Part shown: positions 1 to 8,666 of the stretch, one piece after another | Layout: the number at the start of each line of letters is the position of its first letter | How positions within the stretch are numbered: position 1 is the stretch's first letter | Assembly (NCBI GenBank): GCA_003228115.1 | Contig: QEVV01000002.1 | Location: 434,001-498,000, forward strand | From: Chloroflexota bacterium | Lineage (GTDB): Bacteria; Chloroflexota; Dehalococcoidia; Lucifugimonadales; SAR202-VII-2 | DNA length: 64,000 bases | Direction of reading: 5' to 3' | Made by a program: the position numbers and the translations under genes | Notes under the pieces: generated by a model | The model's database searches: none | Seen by the model: only the letters and a program-made list of their open reading frames with translations | What the model was told of the DNA's origin: nothing

Positions 1-688
1 TAACCCGCACCGCTTCGATCTGGTCCACCGACCGCTGAGTGCCAGGGTCGAAGTGACGCACGCTGTCGATTTCAGGCCCGAACAACTCCATGCGCACCGG
101 GAGGACCTCGCTGGGAGGCCAGATGTCCAAAATGCCGCCTCGATGGCTGACGACCCCAGGTACCTCGACCGCACGCTCCGTTCGATACCCAAGCGTCTCC
201 CAGCGGCGCATCAGGTCCATCAACTCTACGCGGTCCCCTTTTCGCAGCACATGGGAGGCCTCAGCGAAGGCAGATGCCTCCAAGGTCATTTGGGTGGCTG
301 CTGGCACCGAAGCCACAATGATTGGGGCTACTTCCCAGTTCTCCGGCTGGAGCAGGGCATCCAACGCCCGGAGGCGCTGGTGGACGGTTGCATCGTCGGG
401 AACAAGGCGTTCATAAGGAAGAGCCTCTGCCTCTGGGAAGTAGAGTACCGATTCCTGCTCACCGCACCAGGAAAGGAGTTGATCGTGCAGGTGGCGAGCT
501 GTATCGGGACGCGGGGCGAGGACGAGGATTGGTTGTCCTAGGCGTCTGCCCAACGCGGCCAGCAGGAGGGGCTGAAAGGATTCTGGGCAGGAGTAGTCGA
601 TGGCGCACGGCTCCCGCCCTAGCGCTTCGGCAAGGCGGGTGAAAGCTGGGACTGCATCAAGCAGCGGGAAGAGGCCGGTTAGTCCCAT
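1..688 (-). CDS. mfd: Transcription-repair coupling factor Mfd, N-terminal part (partial)
   Basis: The reverse strand is open from an ATG at 688 to the window edge, giving about 229 residues that start MGLTGLFPLLDAVPAF; the 3' part lies outside the window. Mfd removes RNA polymerase stalled at DNA lesions and recruits UvrA. The visible part is the UvrB-like N-terminal module: a segment reading PILVLAPRPDTARHLHDQL, then YFPEAEALPYERL, then the VVSHRGGILDIWPPSE block and ELFGPEIDSVRHFDP, all characteristic of the Mfd/UvrB homology region. The helicase and RNA-polymerase-interaction domains are not visible. It is divergent from the Fur-family gene, with 169 bp between the starts. Family assignment rests on recognised motifs; the start is the first ATG before the conserved region. 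Confidence 0.9.
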   Translation of the reverse strand, partial: MGLTGLFPLLDAVPAFTRLAEALGREPCAIDYSCPESFQPLLLAALGRRLGQPILVLAPRPDTARHLHDQLLSWCGEQESVLYFPEAEALPYERLVPDDATVHQRLRALDALLQPENWEVAPIIVASVPAATQMTLEASAFAEASHVLRKGDRVELMDLMRRWETLGYRTERAVEVPGVVSHRGGILDIWPPSEVLPVRMELFGPEIDSVRHFDPGTQRSVDQIEAVRV

Positions 689-812
689 AATCCAGTAGCG
701 TTGTGGGTGGACACCGAAAGGGCCTGGGGACGCTTGGCCCCAGACCTGTGCAATACATGGTAACGGGCCTGTCTCCCTTGGGCAAGAAACGCCGCCACTC
801 GATGGCGCCTCG

Positions 813-842
813 TTAGACACCCCTTCTGGGCTATGCCATAAT
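813..842 (+). promoter_or_regulatory. Candidate sigma70 promoter of the fur-usp operon
   Basis: TTAGAC at 813-818 and CATAAT at 837-842 are 18 bp apart, just upstream of the Fur-family start at 858. The leader would be short but leaves room for the GAGGGAG ribosome-binding site. A perfect 10-bp palindrome, AATCGCGATT (840-849), overlaps the end of the -10 element, which suits self-repression by the regulator; that role is inference. Confidence 0.4.
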
Positions 843-857
843 CGCGATTGAGGGAGA

Positions 858-1334
858 ATGAGCGCTCAAGAAGCCATACTGAGTCGTTTGAAGAAGACCG
901 GCCACCGGTTGACACCGCAGCGCCTGATGATCCTCGCCGTCATCGACGAAGAGGGCGGCCATGTGGGGCCCGACCGCGTGTTCGAGCGGGTGAAGGAGCA
1001 ATATCCCTACATCGACATTGCTACCGTGTATCGGACGCTGCACCTGCTCAAGAAGCTCCACCTCATTAGTGAGATCGACCGAGGCGGCGCTTCCCGGTAT
1101 GAGATCAATGAGCCGGGTACCCGCCACCATCACATGGTTTGCGAGGAGTGCGGCAACACCTTCGACCTACCGCCCAAATACCTCGATGCCTTAAGGCAAA
1201 CTTTGCTGAACGAAGTCGGCTTCGAGCCGCACACCGAGCATTTCACGATAAGCGGGCTCTGTTCGGAGTGCCGTTCCACGGACAAGCACCGCGTCACGAA
1301 TCCTGCTGACAACGAGGGCCATCATGTTGGATAG
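858..1334 (+). CDS. Fur-family metal-responsive transcriptional regulator
   Basis: This 158-residue protein has the normal length and layout of the Fur superfamily (Fur, Zur, PerR): an N-terminal winged helix (about residues 10-80) with the family signature YIDIATVYRTLHLL, then a dimerisation and metal-binding domain. Visible ligands are the His run at 90-92 followed by CEEC (95-98), and CSEC at 135-138, the usual structural zinc site. Which metal it senses cannot be told from sequence. ATG 858 follows GAGGGAG; the in-track alternative at 848 is in another frame. Its last 11 bases overlap the start of the UspA gene, so the two are translationally linked. It probably regulates its own operon and metal or peroxide stress genes elsewhere. 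Confidence 0.9.
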   Translation: MSAQEAILSRLKKTGHRLTPQRLMILAVIDEEGGHVGPDRVFERVKEQYPYIDIATVYRTLHLLKKLHLISEIDRGGASRYEINEPGTRHHHMVCEECGNTFDLPPKYLDALRQTLLNEVGFEPHTEHFTISGLCSECRSTDKHRVTNPADNEGHHVG

Positions 1335-2154
1335 CATTCTCATTACTCTTGATGGCTCCAAGCACGCCGAAGACATCCTCGACTATGTCCCTTCCTTCGC
1401 TGGCGCCGTCTCTGCAACACAGATTTCACTTTTGAGAGTCTGCGACGATGAGTCGGAACTGAAGGCCGCCGAGGCCTACCTTCAAGAGAAGGTTGCCGCT
1501 GTGGTGAAGTCTTTAGGAGGTACCGGCGCTTCCACGCCAACGGTGCAGAGCAGCGCAATTCACAAGGATCGCAGAAGCGTTGCCGAGGTCATCCTGGAAT
1601 TCGCCGTTTCCCAAGACGTCGACGTTACCATGGCGGCGACTCACGGTTGGACCGGCGCGGACTGGTCGGTTGTGGGCGGCGTTGCCGACTCAATTCTCAG
1701 TGCTACAACGCTTCCCGTTCTGTTGGTGCGCCCTCCCTTCGGCCGGAACCCAGCACGTCTAGGAAAGGTGGAACGGATCCTTGTGCCTTTGGACGGGTCG
1801 CTGTTGGCGGAAGAGGCTCTGCCCTACGCTCGGTATTTGGGCCAAAAAACTGGGGCAGAGGTCTCCATATTCCATTCCAAATCTTCCCACGAAGAAGTTG
1901 GTCAAGAGTTGACGGGCTATCTCGACCGGATAGCAGCAGCGCTCGCCGAGCAGGGAGCGAAGACGAAGCCGGTGTTGCGGAGGGGAAGCCCCCCAGGGCT
2001 GGAGATTGCCCTCGAGGTTGAGGAGCGGGACATTAACTTGGTGGTAATGTCCTCACACGGAGAGACCGGGGCCACAGAAGGGGCCTTCGGCAGTGTGGCC
2101 TCTGCTGTGCTTCATGGCTCCCACGTGCCGGTCTTGATCGTTCCCTGCCGATAA
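1324..2154 (+). CDS. Universal stress protein, two tandem UspA domains
   Basis: The 276-residue protein is two UspA domains in one chain (about 1-140 and 145-276). Each begins with the ILxxLDGS strand-loop (ILITLDGSKHAEDIL; ILVPLDGSLLAEEAL) and ends with a nucleotide-loop motif. The second domain has the canonical ATP-type G-x2-G-x9-GS form (SSHGETGATEGAFGSVAS); the first reads THGWTGADWSVVGGVA, with G replacing the usual GS. Such proteins bind ATP or AMP and help cells survive starvation or oxidative stress. The ATG lies inside the end of the Fur-family gene, so expression is coupled and probably metal- or redox-responsive. It converges with the large membrane protein gene that ends at 2196. 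Confidence 0.92.
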   Translation: MLDSILITLDGSKHAEDILDYVPSFAGAVSATQISLLRVCDDESELKAAEAYLQEKVAAVVKSLGGTGASTPTVQSSAIHKDRRSVAEVILEFAVSQDVDVTMAATHGWTGADWSVVGGVADSILSATTLPVLLVRPPFGRNPARLGKVERILVPLDGSLLAEEALPYARYLGQKTGAEVSIFHSKSSHEEVGQELTGYLDRIAAALAEQGAKTKPVLRRGSPPGLEIALEVEERDINLVVMSSHGETGATEGAFGSVASAVLHGSHVPVLIVPCR

Positions 2155-2195
2155 AGATCCCGATGGCACTAACCGGAAACTGCCCGTCACTCCCT

Positions 2196-5100
2196 CTACC
2201 CCCTGATCACCCGATAGATATGTGTCTGCGGGTTTTCCTGATTGACTAGCTCAAGTTGGCCTCTGGCCACCATCTGGTCGAACTTAGTGATGCCGTCTTC
2301 TTCCTCCCCCTCTTCCTCGTAGTAGAGCCGCTCTTGCTGGCCCACGATGACGTATTGAACGTTGTACCGGTCCAGTATGTTCTGAGCAATCCCCACATCA
2401 AGGGTTGTGTAGAACCGCCGTACGTCGCTCATCCGGCGGCTAATGGCTGACTGATAGCCCCACCGCTGCTGCCGCTGGTGCCAGTCCCAGCCGAGGACAG
2501 TTGGAAGTCCGGTGTAGATCGATATGCGGGCCCCCCAACGGTACAGAGGGGAGCGGCCCTCTATGATCACCGGCGATCCTATGACGTTTTCTTGCAGCCA
2601 GTGGATGGCGTCTTTGTCCCAATCCAGTTCAATTGGGCCGTTCTGATCTTGATAGACCCTCCCGTCCATGTAGGCAGTGCCGTTGGCGGCCATATAACTG
2701 GTGTCGAAGCGGTTGCTCAGGCGGTCACGGGTTCCCAGGACGGTGTAGATGGACGCTGAGAATATCAACACAGCCAGCATGCCGACCCAAGCAACCTTGC
2801 CCATCGCGGCCCAATTGCGCCGCAAACCTGCCGTGGGGATGCCCATGCGCGCCAGAGCGAAGGCAGCCACCAGAGCCAAAACCACCCATCCCTGAAGGTA
2901 GAACTTGAACACCGTATTCATCCGGTCGATGTCGCCTTCCAACGTAATGAAGTCGACCATGATTCCGAGGCCCAGACCCGCGGCTAGCAAGACCAGGATG
3001 ATCAGGCTCTCCGGGGAGTCGGCCGATGGCCGCAGCAAATGCCGCAAGCCGAGGAGGACGACGACTCCCAAAAAGCCGAGCAGCATGGCCACCACGGCAT
3101 AGCCCGTGACGACGAGGGCTCCAAGGATGATGGCAATGCCAGTGGCAGTGAGGGCGACCCCGATGCGCCGCTGACCTCTAAAGAAATCTAGCCTGTGCGA
3201 TGTATGAGGTTGCCCGTCGGCAGAGCGAGGGAGGAACCTGCGGAGCCCTTCGAAGATGAGGAAGGTAACGATGATGAAAACAAACAGGCCGTGGATGCCA
3301 AGGTACTGCCACAGAAGAGTCTTCCATTCGCTGCGCTCGACTGAGGTGAAGAACGTCTCGTAGCTGGCTATGAACGGATACATCAAGAGATACCCGGCGG
3401 CAAGGACGGCGAGACCCAGAGCCGGCCCTTTCCAGACCATTCCCCATGAAAGCCGCCCTCGTCCGGCGTATAGCCCCACGAAAATCAGCGCCCCGCCTAT
3501 AACGAGGAATGTGGGGTAGTCCCACGTATTGATGGCCCTGAGGACGCCGATAGCCAGAGCCATCAAACCCAAGACCAAGGCGTGGCCCTTCCAGCTTCGG
3601 CCTTGCCGCATCCCTAGGACGAATGACAGCCCCAGAGCCAGCACCAGCAAGGTGAAGGGGAGCGCCATCAGGTGAGCGTGCAGGTCGGCGAAAAGGAAGG
3701 TGAAGAACGGGAACTCTGTGATCTCGTGACCCGCCGAGGCAATTCCCTCTGGTTCTGGCATCAGCCTCGACGAGCGCCAAAAATCGAACGTTGGGAAGAT
3801 GTCCCCTCTGACGACACTTGCCCAGGCCCCCTGCACCAGCTGTACCGCCCCGTCCAGGTTGCCCAGGACCGTGACGAAAACGGCAGCTATGCCCCCAGCC
3901 ACTAACGGCGGCCAGGCGAAGAACCCGCCGCGATTGCGGATGCTGGCAGCCAGGTTGTAGACGATTGAGAAAGCCAAAGTGACGGTCAGTGCAAAGAAGA
4001 GCGGCACCGCCATGTTGTAGGCCACCTCAGGCAGGATGCCCGTGCCCTTGATGATGGTGGCAACAATGAATTGGCCGAAGTAGTAGTAGTTCAGGTACCC
4101 GCCGGAGAACCAGGGATCAAAGGGCGGCATGTACACCGACCGCACCACGGCATTGAGGTAGGCGAAGTCCATGGGCTTCTCGCCGCCGAGCCACGGGTGC
4201 CAGAGGTCGGGATTTGCGAGACGAACAAGATAGAAAGCCAAGAATGCCGCTAAGAAGACTCCCTGGCCTATGAGGAACAACCGGCCTTTGCCCCGTAGGG
4301 CTTCGCTTATTTGCTGGCCGCGGCTGCGCAGTAAGAAAACTGAGGCCCCGGCAACAGCAAGGATGGCCAAGAAGACGGATGCGGGTGAGAAGGCCAGCCA
4401 ATGGAGGCTAGCCAGTATCCAAGCGATGTAGGACACGAGCAGCAGCCCAAGGGGCAATGCTAGAAGGAACCCACGGTCGGGCAGGGGCCGGAAGACTGTG
4501 ATTGCCAGAGGGATGGTCACAAGCCAGATCACTTGAACGAAGAGGAGCCAGAACAACAGGGGCACCCTGTTAACGATGCTGTCCCGGTCGAAGAGGCGGC
4601 TCCAGGTGCCACTGGCCTGTTGCACGCCTGCTACCTCGGGAGTCATCATCAGCCCTTCTTGGGGCCCGCTGATAGCAAAGGGGGGCGTGTCGAGCAACGC
4701 TTTGTAGTACGCCTCGTCGAAGGCATTGGTCTTCTGGAAGACCATGACTTTTGGATGATCGTAGACGGTGAAGCTCTCGTCCGCGAAGCCAAGGTTCAGG
4801 CTGATGGGTTCGGGTTTGAACGTTTGCAGTGCGACAGGTGTTGGCAGGTCTGGTCGGTTGAAGGTGTCGTCCAAGAGGGCCACGCCTGGAAGCCGAGGGT
4901 AGGACGTCTCGTAGTGCACCAGGTCAAAACCAAGCTGGCCGGAGAACAACAGATTGTAGTAATGACGGGTGAGAGGGTACCGCTCTGGCAGCCTGGAGAT
5001 GGTGCCGTAGAGCCGGTTGCTGAAGAAAACGATGTAGTCCGCCTCGCTGAGCTCGCTCGCCATCGTTTGTAGCTTGGTGGGTCCATCGGGGTCGTAGAGC

Positions 5101-6521
5101 GGCAGCTCCCTGGTCTCCACAAAAGGCATGCCCCGGATGCCTTCCTCCCAATGCTCTTTCAGTACCACTGCCCCGCGTTCGGCGTTTTCTTGGAACCACT
5201 CTGCGGTGCGATTGGCGGTGTGGTCGTCGCTGTATATCTGTAGAAAGGCGAAGGCGTAGAGCCCTGTCGCAACGACAACGCCCGCCATGCCAACAGTGGC
5301 TGCCTTCGCCAACTGCGGCCGGTGCCGGTCGAGGACATCCCGCAAAGAGAAGAACAGGCGGGCCACCATCAGGAGCAGGAAAGGCGTGATGGGTAGCAGG
5401 TACCGCATGAACTTCACGTCGAAGGAGCCGTTGATCAGGAAGTAGGGCAGCACCCAGGCCAGGATGAGGATGTCGACCGGCCAACGGCGCACCAAGGCCA
5501 CGACGACAGTGACTGGCAAGGCAGCCCAGGCCAGCAGACCCAGAGGTAGCCCAAGGCCCCAGACCGCCAGTTGGCGCATGGGGTACAGATATGAGGTCGT
5601 GTCTATGTACTGCCGGGTGTAGGGAAGGTCAATCTCTCGACGCACCATCTGGCTCTGTTCGAATATGTCGCCGAAATAGGTGGTCCAGTCGAGAAATGCG
5701 TATGGTGTGGTGAAGAAGAAGGTCGCCGACGCCGCCACTCCAGCGGCGCCCAGGCGGAGAGCCATTGGAACGGTCAATCCGCTCAGCAGGTACTTCCATT
5801 CGTATCGCCCGTCGCCCTGGTAAACCAAGGCCATAATGTGGGCTAGCCCAAGGGGGAAGAGCAATGGGATGGCGCTCACCTTGGAGGCCATCGCCAGTCC
5901 AATGAAGGCCCCTGCGGCCAGCGAATGCCGCCAGCCCCCGCCGCCTGCCACCCTGGCCATGAAATAAACAGACGCGATGACGAAGAACGTGAGGAACGTA
6001 TCGACGGTGTAGAAATGACTGAGCTGGATATGTAGGACGGCCAATGCGGTCATGAGCGCTGCCAGCAACCCAACCCTGCGCCCAAAGAAGCGAGCGCCCA
6101 GCAGGAAAACGAACAGAACAGTGCCCACATCGGCCGTGGCGGACAGGGCCCGGCCCACCAAGCGGAGTTCGAATAGTCCCCAATCAGAAAATGGTGAAGG
6201 CCCGATGGTCAATGCCTTCACCATGTAGATAGGAAGACTCCCATAGGGAAACCATTTGGGGTTTAGTGGGCTTTCCTCTGCATCCAGAAGCGTGCCAATC
6301 TCGGAAAGAGGGGGGAAATCGATCTGTTCCACCCGCATGAGAATCGCACGCTCGTCCGGGTGGTACAGCGCTCCTTGGTCCCAATCAATGCCGTAGAGGC
6401 GCACTCCCAGCGCCAAGAAAAGGATGAGCAGCGGTAGCGCCGCCCAAACGGCGGCGCGGAGTCGCCCCTGGAAGGCTGGCAGCTGGGGCGCTTTTGTAGG
6501 CTGTGGGTCAGGGGATTGCAT
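2196..6521 (-). CDS. GT39-like / YYY-domain (DUF2298) fusion integral membrane protein
   Basis: This 1441-residue protein joins two large polytopic membrane regions. The N-terminal half (about 1-660) looks like a GT39/ArnT-type glycosyltransferase: after the first membrane helix it has LYHPDERAI (52-60), the acidic-pair loop that holds the catalytic residue in that superfamily. The C-terminal half (about 690-1441) is the Chlor_Arch_YYY/DUF2298 domain, named for the three tyrosines seen here in GGYLNYYYFGQF near residue 810. Long soluble stretches around 450-600 and 1310-1441 are probably extracytoplasmic. The family is known mainly from Chloroflexi and some archaea, and fusions with a PMT-like domain have been described; substrate and product are unknown. 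A role transferring sugar from a polyprenyl carrier to a cell-surface polymer is inference. It is divergent from hpf. Confidence 0.85.
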   Translation of the reverse strand: MQSPDPQPTKAPQLPAFQGRLRAAVWAALPLLILFLALGVRLYGIDWDQGALYHPDERAILMRVEQIDFPPLSEIGTLLDAEESPLNPKWFPYGSLPIYMVKALTIGPSPFSDWGLFELRLVGRALSATADVGTVLFVFLLGARFFGRRVGLLAALMTALAVLHIQLSHFYTVDTFLTFFVIASVYFMARVAGGGGWRHSLAAGAFIGLAMASKVSAIPLLFPLGLAHIMALVYQGDGRYEWKYLLSGLTVPMALRLGAAGVAASATFFFTTPYAFLDWTTYFGDIFEQSQMVRREIDLPYTRQYIDTTSYLYPMRQLAVWGLGLPLGLLAWAALPVTVVVALVRRWPVDILILAWVLPYFLINGSFDVKFMRYLLPITPFLLLMVARLFFSLRDVLDRHRPQLAKAATVGMAGVVVATGLYAFAFLQIYSDDHTANRTAEWFQENAERGAVVLKEHWEEGIRGMPFVETRELPLYDPDGPTKLQTMASELSEADYIVFFSNRLYGTISRLPERYPLTRHYYNLLFSGQLGFDLVHYETSYPRLPGVALLDDTFNRPDLPTPVALQTFKPEPISLNLGFADESFTVYDHPKVMVFQKTNAFDEAYYKALLDTPPFAISGPQEGLMMTPEVAGVQQASGTWSRLFDRDSIVNRVPLLFWLLFVQVIWLVTIPLAITVFRPLPDRGFLLALPLGLLLVSYIAWILASLHWLAFSPASVFLAILAVAGASVFLLRSRGQQISEALRGKGRLFLIGQGVFLAAFLAFYLVRLANPDLWHPWLGGEKPMDFAYLNAVVRSVYMPPFDPWFSGGYLNYYYFGQFIVATIIKGTGILPEVAYNMAVPLFFALTVTLAFSIVYNLAASIRNRGGFFAWPPLVAGGIAAVFVTVLGNLDGAVQLVQGAWASVVRGDIFPTFDFWRSSRLMPEPEGIASAGHEITEFPFFTFLFADLHAHLMALPFTLLVLALGLSFVLGMRQGRSWKGHALVLGLMALAIGVLRAINTWDYPTFLVIGGALIFVGLYAGRGRLSWGMVWKGPALGLAVLAAGYLLMYPFIASYETFFTSVERSEWKTLLWQYLGIHGLFVFIIVTFLIFEGLRRFLPRSADGQPHTSHRLDFFRGQRRIGVALTATGIAIILGALVVTGYAVVAMLLGFLGVVVLLGLRHLLRPSADSPESLIILVLLAAGLGLGIMVDFITLEGDIDRMNTVFKFYLQGWVVLALVAAFALARMGIPTAGLRRNWAAMGKVAWVGMLAVLIFSASIYTVLGTRDRLSNRFDTSYMAANGTAYMDGRVYQDQNGPIELDWDKDAIHWLQENVIGSPVIIEGRSPLYRWGARISIYTGLPTVLGWDWHQRQQRWGYQSAISRRMSDVRRFYTTLDVGIAQNILDRYNVQYVIVGQQERLYYEEEGEEEDGITKFDQMVARGQLELVNQENPQTHIYRVIRG

Positions 6522-6710
6522 GCGGGGTTCGCCGTTGGGAGAAGGTCTCTAAAGAGTGTGCGATAGGCGGCCACCCTTCGGGTGCAAGCCCTCGATATTG
6601 TACAACGCTCCATCGTGCCGAAAGGGCAGGCCTTTTTCCTGCCATTCACCGGATGTACGATAGAATGGTGATCCACCCAGGAATCGCTATCCCTCTCCTC
6701 AGGAGGAGTC

Positions 6711-7283
6711 ATGGACCTACGTATTCAGGGTCGCAACATAACTATCACCCCGCAGATCGAAACATACCTGGGGAAGAGATTGGAGAAGTTGCAGCGTCAC
6801 CTTCCTTCAGTCACTGACGTTGGAGTGGAAGTGAGATGGCAGGAGACCCGCTCTGCCTCTGATCGAGCTTCGGTTGAGGTAACGGTCAATGTGGACGGCA
6901 CCATGATCCGAGGTGAGCAACGTGGCTCCACCGTCGAGGCCGCTACCGATCTTGTTGCCGATGTACTAGACCGAAGGCTGGGTCGTCACAAGGGCCGCTC
7001 CTATCGAAGCGAGCAAGCCAAGAAGGCAGGGCACCCGCCTGGTGTAGCAGAAGCTGAGGCTGAAGCCACACTTCAAGAGATGGAGACAGAGGCCGAGGAT
7101 CAGACGGGAGTGGTCCGCGTCAAACAGTTTTCAATGAGGCCTGTTGCAGTTGAAGAGGCGATCGAGCAGATGGAAGCTCTTGGGCACACTTTCTTTATGT
7201 TTCAAGACACTGAATCCCAGAGCCACGCAGTCGTATACCGCCGACAGGATGGGGGATATGGAGTCATTCAACCGCGCTCTTGA
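6711..7283 (+). CDS. hpf: Ribosome hibernation promoting factor, long form
   Basis: The 190-residue protein has the two parts of long HPF. Residues 1-100 are the S30AE/YfiA domain (MDLRIQGRNITITPQIETYL, basic helix with DRRLGRHKGR), which sits in the 30S decoding channel. Residues 130-190 are the C-terminal dimerisation domain with VKQFSMRPVAVEEAIEQME and the final YGVIQPRS-type tail that joins two 70S ribosomes into 100S dimers. A low-conservation acidic linker lies between. The ATG follows a strong AGGAGG ribosome-binding site. A TAGAAT hexamer at 6661-6666 may be its -10, but no good -35 accompanies it. The next gene, an amidohydrolase, begins 81 bp downstream. Confidence 0.95.
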   Translation: MDLRIQGRNITITPQIETYLGKRLEKLQRHLPSVTDVGVEVRWQETRSASDRASVEVTVNVDGTMIRGEQRGSTVEAATDLVADVLDRRLGRHKGRSYRSEQAKKAGHPPGVAEAEAEATLQEMETEAEDQTGVVRVKQFSMRPVAVEEAIEQMEALGHTFFMFQDTESQSHAVVYRRQDGGYGVIQPRS

Positions 7284-7364
7284 CGGCTGATTGACAGTGT
7301 AAGAGCACCAACGTAGAGTCCCTTGGTCTGGTGAAGCAAAGCCCCTGAGGAACGAGGAGGAATC

Positions 7365-8489
7365 ATGCCGGGAGTCGTTGACGCAGACACGCATGTTATT
7401 GAACCGGCTGCAATGTGGGACAGCATTAGCGAGACCATGTGGCCGCGGCGTCCCGTTCAGCTCAAGGTTCCGGGCGACACCGTTTATGGCAAGTCCAATG
7501 CCTTTTGGCTTATAGACGGAAACATCTTTCCACGGCCCGCCGGCAAAGGTGGCTTTGGGCTACACACTCCCTCAGGGGCTGACCGGGAGATCGAGCGCAA
7601 GGACATCCACATGGGCTCTCGTGAGATGACTGATGTGGCCGTCCGCTTGCAGGACATGGACGCTAGGGGCGTCGACATCCAGGTGGTGTACCCCACGCTC
7701 TTCCTGATCTACATCACCGACGACGTGGATCTAGAGCTATCGGTTTGTCGGGCCTACAACGATTTCATGGGCAAAGCCAGCAACCAGTCCAACGGCCGCA
7801 TCAAGTGGGTCGTGGTACCCCCGCTCCACTCCATAGATGCCTCCATAGCCGAGATAAGGAAGGGCAAGGAGAATGGTGCAGTTGGCGTGTTCTTCAGGGG
7901 TATTGAAGGCGAAAGGTCGGTGGCCGACCCCTATTTCTACCCCATCTACGAAGAGGCCAACAGCCTGAATATGCCGATTACTATCCACACCGGCGCTGGC
8001 TCCAGAGCCATCTCCAGCGTATTTGACTTCGACCTGAGCACGCCCTTCGCTCACGTGCGGATGATTCCACTCATGGCTTTCCGCGACGTCATTGGCAACA
8101 AGATTCCCGAGAAGTTTCCCGGGCTGCGCTTCGCCTTTGTAGAGGCAGCGGCTTCCTGGGTGCCCTACATGCTGCACGTCCTGCGCCGTTTCGCTCGCGC
8201 CACCATCCAGCTTTCCGGGTCCGGGCCAGACCGGGCGGACAATGGCTGGGGGCCCAAGCTCTTTCAAGAGTACAACCTGTATGTCGCCTGTGAGGCCGAC
8301 GAGAACCTGCCCGTCCTACTCCAGTACACCGGCGAAGACAACATGATTATCGGGTCCGACTATGGGCACCAGGACCCGTCTGAGGAAGCAGGCCTCGTCA
8401 AGACCTTCCGTGCCCGCATGGACGTCCCCAGTGAGTCCATTGAGCGCATCCTTGGCGCCAACGCCCACCGCCTGTACGGACTTTCCTAG
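7365..8489 (+). CDS. Amidohydrolase-2 family metal-dependent hydrolase/decarboxylase
   Basis: The 374-residue TIM-barrel protein belongs to the amidohydrolase-related family (Pfam Amidohydro_2), which includes ACMSD and gamma-resorcylate decarboxylase. The strand-1 metal motif is DADTHVIEP near residue 5, the strand-5 histidine sits in TIHTGAG, and the C-terminal acidic residue is in IIGSDYGHQDPSEE. The segment FVEAAASWVPYML is also typical. The substrate cannot be read from sequence; both hydrolases and non-oxidative decarboxylases share this layout. The ATG follows GAGGAGG. It is the first of five intact members of this family in the window and is the only one in this part, ahead of a strong terminator shared with the convergent aminotransferase. 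Confidence 0.85.
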   Translation: MPGVVDADTHVIEPAAMWDSISETMWPRRPVQLKVPGDTVYGKSNAFWLIDGNIFPRPAGKGGFGLHTPSGADREIERKDIHMGSREMTDVAVRLQDMDARGVDIQVVYPTLFLIYITDDVDLELSVCRAYNDFMGKASNQSNGRIKWVVVPPLHSIDASIAEIRKGKENGAVGVFFRGIEGERSVADPYFYPIYEEANSLNMPITIHTGAGSRAISSVFDFDLSTPFAHVRMIPLMAFRDVIGNKIPEKFPGLRFAFVEAAASWVPYMLHVLRRFARATIQLSGSGPDRADNGWGPKLFQEYNLYVACEADENLPVLLQYTGEDNMIIGSDYGHQDPSEEAGLVKTFRARMDVPSESIERILGANAHRLYGLS

Positions 8490-8496
8490 AATCTCT

Positions 8497-8523
8497 TGTC
8501 GTTCTGGAGCGGAGCGAAGAACC
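8497..8523. repeat. Dispersed intergenic repeat, TCGTTCTGAG-GAGCGAAGAACC type
   Basis: The 27 bases here (TGTCGTTCTGGAGCGGAGCG then AAGAACC) are nearly the same as 14151-14176. This belongs to the widespread class of short intergenic elements whose translation gives CHSEERSDEE-like peptides. Function unknown. Confidence 0.6.
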
Positions 8524-8580
8524 TTGTTCGTCCGCTAACGGGGTTCTGCAAGTGAAAGAAAGACCTCCGGTCGGCGTTGC

Positions 8581-8609
8581 TGGATTCCGGCTTCCGCCGG
8601 AAAGATGAC
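8581..8609. repeat. REP-like palindromic element
   Basis: TGGATTCCGGCTTCCGCCGG followed by AAAGATGAC contains an imperfect CCGGC/GCCGG palindrome and matches a common class of intergenic bacterial repeats. It sits between the amidohydrolase stop and the terminator hairpin. Confidence 0.5.
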
Positions 8610-8650
8610 AAAAGAGAGAGGCCCCGCTCAGCGGGGCCTCTCTCTTTTTC
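8610..8650. terminator. Strong bidirectional rho-independent terminator
   Basis: A long perfect stem pairs AAAGAGAGAGGCCCC (8611-8625) with GGGGCCTCTCTCTTT (8633-8647), with a GCTCAGC loop. It ends in T5 on the plus strand and the matching A-run precedes it on the other, so it can stop transcription from both the amidohydrolase (plus) and the aminotransferase (minus). Confidence 0.92.
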
Positions 8651-8666
8651 TGAACCTCGATAAGAC

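Noticed and set aside
53..541. Plus-strand open frame of 162 residues near the window start
   Set aside because: The reverse strand encodes the N-terminal part of Mfd with strong motifs.
4533..5072. 179-residue open frame antisense to the large membrane protein
   Set aside because: No family features; the opposite strand is clearly coding.
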